DNA of 7,368 nucleotides from Candidatus Omnitrophota bacterium (GTDB taxonomy: Bacteria; Omnitrophota; Koll11; Gygaellales; Profunditerraquicolaceae). The DNA is taken from contig JALOQI010000024.1 of assembly GCA_025453435.1 (NCBI GenBank), forward strand, positions 1 through 7,368, in the 5' to 3' direction. Below the pieces are notes generated by a model. That model saw only the letters and a program-made list of their open reading frames with translations. It did no database searches and was not told where the DNA came from. How positions within the stretch are numbered: position 1 is the stretch's first letter; each line of letters begins with the position of its first letter. A program made the position numbers and the translations under genes. Positions 1 through 6,995 of the stretch are shown here, in pieces.

Positions 1-717
1 ATTGACGGTATGGGCGCGAAAAATGCAGGTATCCTGGCGGGAGACACGATCAGATCGATCGAAGGCCGCAGCGTGCAGTTCTGGGATGATCTGCAAAAAG
101 AGGTCCGCCGGAACCAAAACCTGGAAAAAGTGAAGATAATCGTGGACCGGCAGGGCCGGGAATTTACGTTTGATGTGAACATCAAGCAGAAGATTTTGAC
201 AAACGAGGCAGGCCGCAGGCGCACGGTCGGATTGATAGGAATAACGCCCGCGGGTTCGACGAAGATCGTCAAAGCGGGGATACCCGAGGCTTTTGTATTA
301 AGCGTAAAGCGCACTTATGAGCTCACGGTCCTTACCTATCAGGCATTGTGGTCAATGGTTACGGGCCGATTATCCGTAAAAGATTCTGTCACCGGGCCGC
401 TTGGCATGTTCACCATTACTTCCGAGATGTCGAAATTGGGGTTGGCCGCGATCATGAGCTTTATAGCGATCTTAAGCATAAGCCTGGCGATCTTTAATCT
501 ATTGCCTCTGCCTGCTCTTGACGGAGGGCATATAGTGCTTTTAGCGATCGAGAAAATACGGCGCAAGCCGTTGAGCAAAAAAGCCGAGGAAATATTTAAT
601 CAGGCCGGTTTCGGTTTTCTTATAATCCTGGCGGCCCTGGTATTCGTTAACGATCTTGCGAAATACGGATACATCCAGAAAGCGCAGGATCTGTATAATA
701 AGTTCTTTGCAAGGTAA
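1..717 (+). CDS. rseP: RseP/RasP-type site-2 intramembrane zinc metalloprotease, C-terminal part
   Basis: This inner-membrane protease cleaves transmembrane substrates such as anti-sigma factors and leftover signal peptides. The frame is open from base 1, so the gene begins upstream of the window; about 238 residues are visible. The fragment opens inside a PDZ domain (about residues 1-60, with AGILAGDTIRSIEG typical of the carboxylate-binding loop). A periplasmic/membrane-associated stretch follows, with VTGPLG near 130, matching the SGP(I/L)G motif of the family. Next comes a hydrophobic helix containing NLLPLPALDGGH (about 166-177), the second catalytic signature; its Asp is a zinc ligand. 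A last hydrophobic helix, FGFLIILAALVFVNDL, lies near the C-terminus. The HExxH motif that supplies the other ligands is upstream and not visible. The number of PDZ domains cannot be judged. It ends TAA then TAG, 6 bases before ispG, so co-transcription is likely. Confidence 0.95.
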   Translation: MDGMGAKNAGILAGDTIRSIEGRSVQFWDDLQKEVRRNQNLEKVKIIVDRQGREFTFDVNIKQKILTNEAGRRRTVGLIGITPAGSTKIVKAGIPEAFVLSVKRTYELTVLTYQALWSMVTGRLSVKDSVTGPLGMFTITSEMSKLGLAAIMSFIAILSISLAIFNLLPLPALDGGHIVLLAIEKIRRKPLSKKAEEIFNQAGFGFLIILAALVFVNDLAKYGYIQKAQDLYNKFFAR

Positions 718-723
718 TAGATC

Positions 724-1785
724 ATGGAAAGACGCGTATCAAAAGTCATACAAATAGGCAAGGTCAGGGTCGGCGGCGATAATCCCGTTGCCATACAGTC
801 GATGGCAAAGGCCAAGACGTCCGATTTGCGCCGCGCGATTGCACAAATCCGCAATCTCGAGGCAGCAGGGTGTGAAATCATACGCGTGGCAGTTAAAGAC
901 ATTGAAGATGCCAGGGCTATTAGCCGGATAAAGCATGAGATCCCGATACCTCTTGTTGCTGACATTCATTTTGATCACAGGCTTGCGCTGGCTGCTATCG
1001 CGGCGGGCGCTGATAAGATACGTTTGAACCCCGGGAATATCTATAAGCCGGGCCAGGTTCGCCAGGTCGTAGATTCGGCTCGAGATAAAGGGATCCCTAT
1101 CAGGGTGGGTTTGAATTCCGGGTCGGTGAGAGGATCCGGCGATCCTGTTGACCTGATGGTCCGGGCAGCTCTCGCATATGTCAGGCAGTTGGAGCGGTAT
1201 AAATTCACAAATTTAGTGTTGTCGTTAAAGGCTAACGACGCGCAGGGAACGGTCCGGGCGTATCGCAAGATCGCCAAACTCTGCGATTATCCTCTTCATC
1301 TGGGGGTTACGGCAACAGGCCTGCCTTTCGAAGGTATGATCAAGTCCTGCGTCGCGCTGGGCGCGCTTCTGATAGACGGTATAGGCGATACAATTAGAAT
1401 ATCTCTTACAGACAAGCCCGAAGAGGAAGTCCGCGTGGCAAAGGCTTTATTGTCATCTCTGGGCCTTCGGAATTTTGGGCCTTCGATAATCAGCTGTCCT
1501 ACCTGCGGAAGGTGCGAGGTGGACCTTGTGTCTATTGTCAGGGACCTGGAGAAGAAATTGACGGCCTCGATCGGGAAGGGCCGGCCGGGAAAGCCGCTGA
1601 CAGTCGCTGTCATGGGCTGCGTGGTCAACGGCCCGGGCGAGGCGCGCCATGCCGATATAGGCATTGCATTCGGCAGGTCTAAGGGGCTTTTATTCAAAAA
1701 AGGAAAACCCGTAAGAAAAGTATCCGCCGCCGATTGCACGGATGCTCTTATGCGGGAGATCCGATCATTACAACGGAGCTCATAG
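724..1785 (+). CDS. ispG: 4-hydroxy-3-methylbut-2-enyl diphosphate synthase (IspG/GcpE)
   Basis: Cytosolic [4Fe-4S] enzyme of the MEP pathway that reductively opens MEcPP to HMBPP. The 353-residue length fits the two-domain bacterial type. The N-terminal TIM barrel shows GGDNPVAIQSM (17-27), VADIHFDHRLAL (78-89) and IRLNPGNI (99-106), then a PIRVGLNSGS segment and GDTIRISLT (221-229) followed by a PEEEV acidic patch. The C-terminal cluster domain carries CPTCGRC (Cys258, Cys261) and MGCVVNGPGEA (Cys299, Glu306), the expected three Cys plus Glu cluster ligands. Oddities: QSM is followed by AKAKT rather than the usual TxT pattern; the HLG(I/V)TEAG motif reads HLGVTATG, losing its Glu (Ala197); and a fourth Cys (Cys264) follows the CPTC pair. 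The ATG at 724 gives the standard RRxS...V start, with a weak AAGG at 711-714 inside the end of rseP. It ends 1 base before proS. Confidence 0.96.
   Translation: MERRVSKVIQIGKVRVGGDNPVAIQSMAKAKTSDLRRAIAQIRNLEAAGCEIIRVAVKDIEDARAISRIKHEIPIPLVADIHFDHRLALAAIAAGADKIRLNPGNIYKPGQVRQVVDSARDKGIPIRVGLNSGSVRGSGDPVDLMVRAALAYVRQLERYKFTNLVLSLKANDAQGTVRAYRKIAKLCDYPLHLGVTATGLPFEGMIKSCVALGALLIDGIGDTIRISLTDKPEEEVRVAKALLSSLGLRNFGPSIISCPTCGRCEVDLVSIVRDLEKKLTASIGKGRPGKPLTVAVMGCVVNGPGEARHADIGIAFGRSKGLLFKKGKPVRKVSAADCTDALMREIRSLQRSS
1775..1778 (+). promoter_or_regulatory. Shine-Dalgarno site of proS
   Basis: GGAG lies within the last codons of ispG, 8 bases before the ATG at 1787. It decides the proS start: the in-frame ATG at 1742 would overlap ispG by 44 bases and add 15 residues with no family counterpart, whereas the protein from 1787 begins with the typical M(Y/R)WTKYLIPTLKE. 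Confidence 0.7.
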
Positions 1786-1786
1786 T

Positions 1787-3034
1787 ATGTACTGGACTAA
1801 ATATTTGATACCCACTTTGAAAGAAACCCCTCAGGAGGCGGAATCCGCAAGCCATCAGCTGATGCTGCGAGCCGGCCTTATCCGGATGCTCATGGCAGGC
1901 GTGTATTCATACCTGCCGCTGGGCCTGCGGGTTTTAAAAAATATCGAAGAGGTCGTGCGCCGGGAAATGAACGCGGCAGGAGCGCATGAACTTTTGCTTC
2001 CCGCGCTGCAGCCGATCGAACTCTGGCAGAAGACCGGCAGGGATAAGACCATCGCAGATGTGATGATACGTTTCACCGACCGCCGCGGCAGAAATGTCTG
2101 CCTCGGGCCCACGCACGAAGAGATCATAACAGACCTTGCGAGCAATCACATTTCTTCGTATAAGCAGCTGCCGCTTACTCTTTATCAGATCCAGACCAAA
2201 TTCCGCGATGAAATAAGGCCCAGGTTCGGGCTCGTGCGCTGCTGCGAATTCATAATGAAGGATGCTTACAGCTTTGACGCAGACGAGGCAGGTTTGGATG
2301 TCAGCTACCGGACGATGCACGCGGCTTATCTGAGGATATTCAAGAGGCTGGGCCTTTCGTGCCTGTCGGTTGAAGCTGATTCAGGCGTCATGGGAGGCAG
2401 CGTGTCTCATGAGTTCATGGTGCCTGCCGCATGCGGAGAGGATATTGTGTTTGTTTGCGAATCCTGCAAGGCCCCAGTTCCGTATAAAGAAGATAAAGCC
2501 CCTGTCTGCCCTAAATGCAAAGGCAAGCTCGAAAAGGTCAACACCATCGAGGTCGGCCATATATTTAAACTCGGGACAAAGTACAGCTCGATCTTGAACG
2601 CGAATTTTCTCAACGCCAAAGGCCAGAGCCTGCCGGCGGTCATGGGCTGTTACGGCATAGGGGTGTCCAGGCTCGTAGCAACGGTAATAGAGCAGAACCA
2701 TGACGAGCGCGGCATTGTCTGGCCGCAGGAGGTATCGCCGTTCGATGTGATAATAAGCCCGCTTGACGTGACCAATCAGTCGGTTTTGGAGACGGCCAAA
2801 AGTCTGCATGATTCTCTGGAATCTCAAGGGCTATCGGTCCTTCTGGACGACAGGGATGACCGCGCCGGAGTCAAGTTCAAGGACGCTGAGCTTATAGGCG
2901 TTCCCGCGCAGGTTATTATAGGAAGGGATTTCCTGGCAAACGGCACGCTCGAATATAAAAGCCGCAGATCAGGCGAGAAAAAAACGGATAAACCCGCGGC
3001 TATTATGCAGTTTATAAAAGAGGCGCGGAAATGA
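1787..3034 (+). CDS. proS: Prolyl-tRNA synthetase, bacterial type lacking the INS editing domain
   Basis: Class II aminoacyl-tRNA synthetase that charges tRNA-Pro with proline in the cytosol. The product is 415 residues, against roughly 570 for the usual bacterial enzyme. Visible parts: motif 1 region (about 44-73, LPLGLRVLKNIEEVVRREM); LGPTHEE (106-112); motif 2 with FRDEIRPRFGLVRCCEF (139-155); EADSG...GGSVSHEF (196-210); motif 3 MGCYGIGVSR (286-295); and the C-terminal anticodon-binding domain (about 318-415, with LLDDRDDRAGVKF). The INS domain that hydrolyses Ala-tRNA-Pro normally sits between motifs 2 and 3. Here it is replaced by a short knuckle with CESC (Cys224/227) and CPKC (Cys241/244), probably binding zinc, followed directly by the standard EVGHIFKLGTKYS. 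The reading frame is intact and the joints are clean, so this looks like a natural minimal enzyme. Motif 2 has RCCEF where RxREF is common. The stop overlaps the rimP start by 4 bases (ATGA). Confidence 0.95.
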   Translation: MYWTKYLIPTLKETPQEAESASHQLMLRAGLIRMLMAGVYSYLPLGLRVLKNIEEVVRREMNAAGAHELLLPALQPIELWQKTGRDKTIADVMIRFTDRRGRNVCLGPTHEEIITDLASNHISSYKQLPLTLYQIQTKFRDEIRPRFGLVRCCEFIMKDAYSFDADEAGLDVSYRTMHAAYLRIFKRLGLSCLSVEADSGVMGGSVSHEFMVPAACGEDIVFVCESCKAPVPYKEDKAPVCPKCKGKLEKVNTIEVGHIFKLGTKYSSILNANFLNAKGQSLPAVMGCYGIGVSRLVATVIEQNHDERGIVWPQEVSPFDVIISPLDVTNQSVLETAKSLHDSLESQGLSVLLDDRDDRAGVKFKDAELIGVPAQVIIGRDFLANGTLEYKSRRSGEKKTDKPAAIMQFIKEARK

Positions 3035-3492
3035 TAAATGAAAGCCTTGTTTCGCAGGTTAAAGCATTGATAGGCGATTTTTTGAGCTCCCGCGGGTTAG
3101 AGCTGGTAGAGCTTATCCTGCGTCCTGAGGGCAGCGGCACAGTTGTCCGTGTTCTGGCTGATTATCCTCACGGAGGCATAACTCTGGGAGAATGCGCAAG
3201 CCTCAACCGCGGAATAGGAGATATGCTCGAAGAAAAAAACCTGTTTGAGTCACATTACGTGCTTGAAGTCTGTTCCCCTGGGCTCGACAGGCCTCTGCGC
3301 ACAGCCAGGGATTTCGAGCGCTGCAAGTCGAACGCAGTAAAGTGCTTTCTTAAAGAGCCGATCAATGGTAAAATAGAAATAGACGGGGTTGTTTCTGACG
3401 TGAAAGAGAGCCGGCTGATATTAGAGACAAAGCAGGGCATTGCGGAAATACCCGTTGAAAAAATAAACAAGGCAAAACGGATAGTTTTGTGA
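3031..3492 (+). CDS. rimP: Ribosome maturation factor RimP
   Basis: Cytosolic factor that binds the nascent 30S subunit and helps its late assembly around the S12 region. The 153-residue length is typical. The N-terminal alpha/beta domain (about 1-90) ends in the family signature YVLEVCSPGLDRPL (76-89), where Cys81 stands in place of the commoner Ser. A smaller SH3/Sm-like beta domain (about 91-153) follows, beginning ARDFERCKSNAV and ending in the IPVEKINKAKRIVL strand pair. The ATG overlaps the proS stop as ATGA, suggesting translational coupling, and an AGAGG at 3019-3023 is spaced 7 bases upstream. Its position directly before nusA is the conserved rimP-nusA-infB arrangement, which supports the call independently of the sequence match. 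Confidence 0.95.
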   Translation: MINESLVSQVKALIGDFLSSRGLELVELILRPEGSGTVVRVLADYPHGGITLGECASLNRGIGDMLEEKNLFESHYVLEVCSPGLDRPLRTARDFERCKSNAVKCFLKEPINGKIEIDGVVSDVKESRLILETKQGIAEIPVEKINKAKRIVL

Positions 3493-3511
3493 TTTTAGAA
3501 AGGAAATATTC

Positions 3512-4717
3512 ATGTCTAAAGAATTACTTGATATCATCGAGCAGATAGAGCGCGAAAAAGGCATAAAAAAAGAAGTGCTTATCCAGGCAGTGGAGTCAGC
3601 GCTGCTGAGCGCCGTAAAACGCGTTATTGACATAAAACCCAATGAAGAGCTTGAAGTTAAGCTCGATCCCGAAAACGGCCGCATAACCGCTTTTCGCAAT
3701 AAGGAAGAGATCACAAACGTCGATTTCGGCCGCATTGCGGCATCGGCTGCTCGGCAGGTCATAATCCAGAAGATCCGCGAAGCGGAAAAAGACGTCGTCT
3801 ACGGAGAATTCCAGGGCAAAGTGGGTGAAATAGTCAGCGGCACGGTCTACCGCTTTGAAAAAGGCAACATCGTTGTCGATCTTCTGGGAAAGGCAGAAGG
3901 GCTTCTTCTCAAAAGCGAACAGTCGCCTAAAGAGGAATTCAAGCAGGGCCACAGGATACGGGCCATGATATTAGAGGTAAGAAAGGATAACAAAGGCGCA
4001 CAGATCATCCTGACCCGCAAGCACCAGAATCTTGTGAAAAAGCTTTTCGAGCTTGAGGTTCCCGAGATTTACGAGGGCATCGTTGAGATAAAGTCTATTT
4101 CGCGCCAGCCGGGAGAGCGGACAAAGATCGCTGTCTGGTCAAAAGATGAAAAAGTCGATTCGGTCGGGGCCTGCGTGGGAATGCGCGGCGGAAGGGTCAA
4201 GAACATCGTGACCGAACTATCGGGAGAAAAAATAGATATCGTCAGGTATAACGACGATATAAGGGAGTATATAAAAGCGTCGCTATTGCCGGCTGAAGTC
4301 GGAGAGATAAAACTCGACAAGGCCAATAAACGCGCGGAAGTCATAGTAGCCGACGACCAGCTTTCTCTGGCTATCGGAAAGCACGGCCAGAATGTCAGGC
4401 TTGCTTCAAAATTAGTAGGCTGGGAATTGGATGTCAGGACAAAGGCCGCTCTTGCGGCAGCTGCGCTAAGCGCGATGACTGCGGAAACTCCGGCAGCAGA
4501 GCCTGTTCAGGAGCCTGCGCCACAGGATACAGCCGGTTCTTTATCGGAATTGCCCGGCGTTGGAGCTAAAACTATCGAGAGCCTCAATGATGCGGGATTT
4601 AAATCCCTGTCTGATATAGCGAAGGCCGATATCGAAGCTCTTACAAAGGTTAAAGGTATTGCCGAAAAGAAGGCTGAAAAATTAATCAAAGAAGCCAAGA
4701 AACTTTTGGAGAAGTGA
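3512..4717 (+). CDS. nusA: Transcription elongation/termination factor NusA, shortened N-terminal domain
   Basis: RNA-polymerase-binding factor that modulates pausing, termination and antitermination. The 401 residues contain: an RNAP-binding N-terminal domain (about 1-100); an S1 domain (about 104-170, GEIVSGTVYRFEKGNIVVD); KH1 and KH2 (about 180-310), with VGACVGMRGGRVKNI (218-232), ELSGEKIDIV and the second-KH hallmark SLAIGKHGQNVRLA (285-298). An Ala/Pro-rich linker (about 313-342) leads to a C-terminal helix-hairpin-helix domain (343-401, LPGVGAKTIESL and KVKGIAEKKAEKL), a single copy comparable to the acidic repeat domains of proteobacterial NusA. Unusually, FRNKEEI near 61 runs into DFGRIAA at 71 after only a few residues. 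E. coli NusA has about 35 more here, and actinobacterial NusA has an intermediate length. The start has an excellent AAAGGA at 3499-3504, 7 bases from the ATG. Confidence 0.96.
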   Translation: MSKELLDIIEQIEREKGIKKEVLIQAVESALLSAVKRVIDIKPNEELEVKLDPENGRITAFRNKEEITNVDFGRIAASAARQVIIQKIREAEKDVVYGEFQGKVGEIVSGTVYRFEKGNIVVDLLGKAEGLLLKSEQSPKEEFKQGHRIRAMILEVRKDNKGAQIILTRKHQNLVKKLFELEVPEIYEGIVEIKSISRQPGERTKIAVWSKDEKVDSVGACVGMRGGRVKNIVTELSGEKIDIVRYNDDIREYIKASLLPAEVGEIKLDKANKRAEVIVADDQLSLAIGKHGQNVRLASKLVGWELDVRTKAALAAAALSAMTAETPAAEPVQEPAPQDTAGSLSELPGVGAKTIESLNDAGFKSLSDIAKADIEALTKVKGIAEKKAEKLIKEAKKLLEK

Positions 4718-4718
4718 T

Positions 4719-6989
4719 ATGGATAAACCTAAAAAGACTAAGACCGTAGAGAAGCCTAAAATAAAAAAGGCTGCCGAGCCGGCAAAAACAAAGACAACAG
4801 CAAAGCCCTCTGCCGCTAAAGTTAAAGAAAAAGCAGCAGCACTGCCAAAAACCAAAAAGCCCGCAGTTCATAAGAAAGCAGCCCAAGCCCACGCTGTCGA
4901 GACAAAGGCCGTGCACGTCCAGGCCGCTGTTGCGGCCCCGGCAATTGCAGCCCCTGTGATTGCGCCGCCGGTCCAGGCACAGGCTTCAGCGCCGGCGCAT
5001 AAGCGTAAAACAACTGCGCATGTTCATAAGCCTGCTGAATTAAAAGATCTGCCTAAAAAAGAACATCACAAAAAAGAGGTTTTATTAAAAGAAGAACCGC
5101 ATAAAGAAGAACCGAAAAAACAAGAACCGCATAAAGAAGAAAAGAAGCATGAGGCTGTTATTAAAGCGGAGCCGGTCAAACAGCCCGCGCCGCCTGCTGC
5201 CCAGCCGCCTGCTGCAGCGCAACCCGTCAAGGAACTGAATCCTCTTGAAATAAAATATCCTGTTACCGTCAAGGATCTCGCGATAAAACTGCAGATCAAG
5301 GCCTCGGTATTGATAATGGAATTAATGTCCAGGCGCGTGATGGCAGGGATAAACCAGAATGTCGATCCTGCCGTAGTCGCTGAAATAGCCCGTAAATACG
5401 GATATAAGATCGTGGAAGCCCCTACGGAGGAAGAGGCCGCTCTGAGCATTCATGAAGAAAAAGACGGTTCCGAAAACCTTCGTCCGCGCGCGCCTATAGT
5501 GACTATAATGGGCCACGTTGACCACGGCAAGACGTCTATCCTTGATGCGATACGCAAGTCAAAAGTCGCCGATTCGGAGTTCGGCGGCATAACCCAGCAT
5601 ATGGGCGCATACAGGGTGCCGCTTGCTCAGGGAGAGATAACGTTCTTAGACACTCCGGGCCATGAAGCATTTACGGCTATGCGCGCCAGGGGCGCGAGCG
5701 TTACGGACATCGTCGTGCTTGTAGTAGCGGCTGACGACGGGGTCATGCCCCAGACTAAAGAGGCAATAGACCATGCCAAGGCAGCCAATGTAAGTATTAT
5801 CGTAGCTTTGAACAAAATAGACAAGCCCCAGGCAGAACCTGACCGCGTAAAAAAACAGCTCGGTGAATTCGGGCTTTTGTGCGAGGAATGGGGAGGAAAG
5901 ACTATAACCGTGGCCGTGTCGGCAAAAACAGGCCAGGGCATAAACGAATTGCTTGATATGATACTCCTGGAAGCTCAGATGCTTGAACTTAAAGCGAATC
6001 CGTCGAGACAGGGCAGGGGAGTTGTCATAGAATCCAAATTAGTCAAAAATCGCGGCCCTGTATCCACTCTTCTTGTCCAGAACGGCACTTTGCATCTGAA
6101 CGACAACATAATAGTGGGGCAACATTACGGCAAGATCAGGGCGATGTTCAACGACCGGGGCCATGCCGTTACCGAGGTGGGGCCTTCTTATCCGGTCGAG
6201 GTTCTGGGTATAACAGGCGTGCCTGAGGCCGGAGAAAAGTTTTACGCGATCGCCGAAGAAAAGATGGCTAAGAACCTTGCCGAGAGCAGGCAGGAACAGG
6301 CCAAACAGCACGCGATGCAGCCGATAAAGCGCATGGGCCTTGAAGACCTTTATGCCCAGATAAAAGAGGGAAAACTCAAAGAGCTTAACCTTGTCCTTAA
6401 GTCAGACGCCCAGGGTTCGGCCGAGGCCATAAAGGAAGCGCTCAAAAAAATACCCTCGGATGAAGTCCAGTTGTGCATGCTTCATGAAGGGATAGGCAAT
6501 ATCACTTCTTCCGACGTCATTCTTGCGGTCGCTTCGAACGCCCTTATACTCGGTTTTAACGTTGTGGTAGACGACGCGGCAAAAGACCTTGTCAGCCGCG
6601 AAGGCCAGGATGTGAGGGTGTATAATGTGATCTATGAGCTCGTCAACGATATAAAGGCCGCGCTTGAGGGCATGCTCGAGCCTAAATTGAAAAAGGTTTT
6701 TGTGGGAAGGGCTGATATCAAAAAAGTGTTCAGGCTTTCAAGCGGCACCATAGCAGGCTGTCAGGTTACCAAAGGTTCGGTCAACCGCCATAACCCGATA
6801 AGCATAGTAAGGAACGGAAAGTCCGTGTTCGAAGGCGAATTATCTTCGCTCAAGCGCTTTAAAGACGATGTGCGCGAAGTGGAAGAGGGATACGAATGCG
6901 GGATGACCTTCAAGGGTTTTAATGAAGTCTCCGAAGGCGACGTTGTGGAAGTATACAAGATAGAAAAGATCGCAAGGACACTGGAATAA
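4719..6989 (+). CDS. infB: Translation initiation factor IF-2
   Basis: GTPase that places fMet-tRNA on the 30S subunit and promotes 50S joining. The 756-residue protein has a long low-complexity N-terminal region (about 1-172) rich in Lys, Ala, Pro, Glu and His, followed by an IF2-N domain (about 178-232, [20 protein letters not shown]). The G domain (about 257-425) has every GTP-binding motif: G1 GHVDHGKT (265-272), G2 in [10 protein letters not shown] (289-298), G3 DTPGHEAF (311-318), G4 NKID (365-368) and G5 SAK (401-403). Domain II begins near 434 ([19 protein letters not shown]). Domain III follows (about 545-645, [20 protein letters not shown]). The C-terminal fMet-tRNA-binding beta barrel (about 660-756) ends in [20 protein letters not shown]. 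The start lies 1 base after the nusA stop, with GGAG at 4708-4711, 7 bases upstream. Family match is complete, with nothing missing. Confidence 0.98.
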   Translation: MDKPKKTKTVEKPKIKKAAEPAKTKTTAKPSAAKVKEKAAALPKTKKPAVHKKAAQAHAVETKAVHVQAAVAAPAIAAPVIAPPVQAQASAPAHKRKTTAHVHKPAELKDLPKKEHHKKEVLLKEEPHKEEPKKQEPHKEEKKHEAVIKAEPVKQPAPPAAQPPAAAQPVKELNPLEIKYPVTVKDLAIKLQIKASVLIMELMSRRVMAGINQNVDPAVVAEIARKYGYKIVEAPTEEEAALSIHEEKDGSENLRPRAPIVTIMGHVDHGKTSILDAIRKSKVADSEFGGITQHMGAYRVPLAQGEITFLDTPGHEAFTAMRARGASVTDIVVLVVAADDGVMPQTKEAIDHAKAANVSIIVALNKIDKPQAEPDRVKKQLGEFGLLCEEWGGKTITVAVSAKTGQGINELLDMILLEAQMLELKANPSRQGRGVVIESKLVKNRGPVSTLLVQNGTLHLNDNIIVGQHYGKIRAMFNDRGHAVTEVGPSYPVEVLGITGVPEAGEKFYAIAEEKMAKNLAESRQEQAKQHAMQPIKRMGLEDLYAQIKEGKLKELNLVLKSDAQGSAEAIKEALKKIPSDEVQLCMLHEGIGNITSSDVILAVASNALILGFNVVVDDAAKDLVSREGQDVRVYNVIYELVNDIKAALEGMLEPKLKKVFVGRADIKKVFRLSSGTIAGCQVTKGSVNRHNPISIVRNGKSVFEGELSSLKRFKDDVREVEEGYECGMTFKGFNEVSEGDVVEVYKIEKIARTLE
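5092..5141 (+). repeat. Short in-frame direct repeat in the IF2 N-terminal linker
   Basis: An exact 20-base unit occurs at 5092-5111 and again at 5122-5141, a 30-base (10-codon) period. It encodes EEPHKEE-like segments (about residues 126-141) inside the Lys/Glu/His/Pro-rich linker of infB. Being in frame and a multiple of three, it fits slippage-driven length change in a disordered linker rather than a regulatory element. Confidence 0.75.
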
Positions 6990-6995
6990 AACAGC

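Noticed and set aside
1131..1146. Inverted repeat AGGATC-CGGC-GATCCT
   Set aside because: A 6-base stem with a 4-base loop inside conserved ispG coding sequence, with no following T run; expected by chance.
1296..1739. 147-codon open frame on the minus strand within ispG
   Set aside because: Antisense to the conserved iron-sulphur domain of ispG, with no recognisable motif.
1742..1786. Upstream ATG as the proS start, giving a 430-residue protein
   Set aside because: It would overlap ispG by 44 bases and add 15 residues unlike any ProRS N-terminus; the ATG at 1787 has a well-placed GGAG and the typical YWTKYLIPTLKE start.
2381..2827. 148-codon open frame on the minus strand within proS
   Set aside because: Lies wholly antisense to a well-supported synthetase and its translation resembles no family; a shadow of codon bias.
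5066..5449. 127-codon minus-strand open frame opposite the infB linker, Ser/Gly/Cys-rich
   Set aside because: Its composition is the direct complement of the Lys/Glu/Pro repeat region of IF2; low complexity, not a gene.
6974..6978. AAGGA as the trpS ribosome binding site
   Set aside because: It is 17 bases from the ATG at 6996, too far for normal use; the weaker GGAA at 6983-6986 is better placed.
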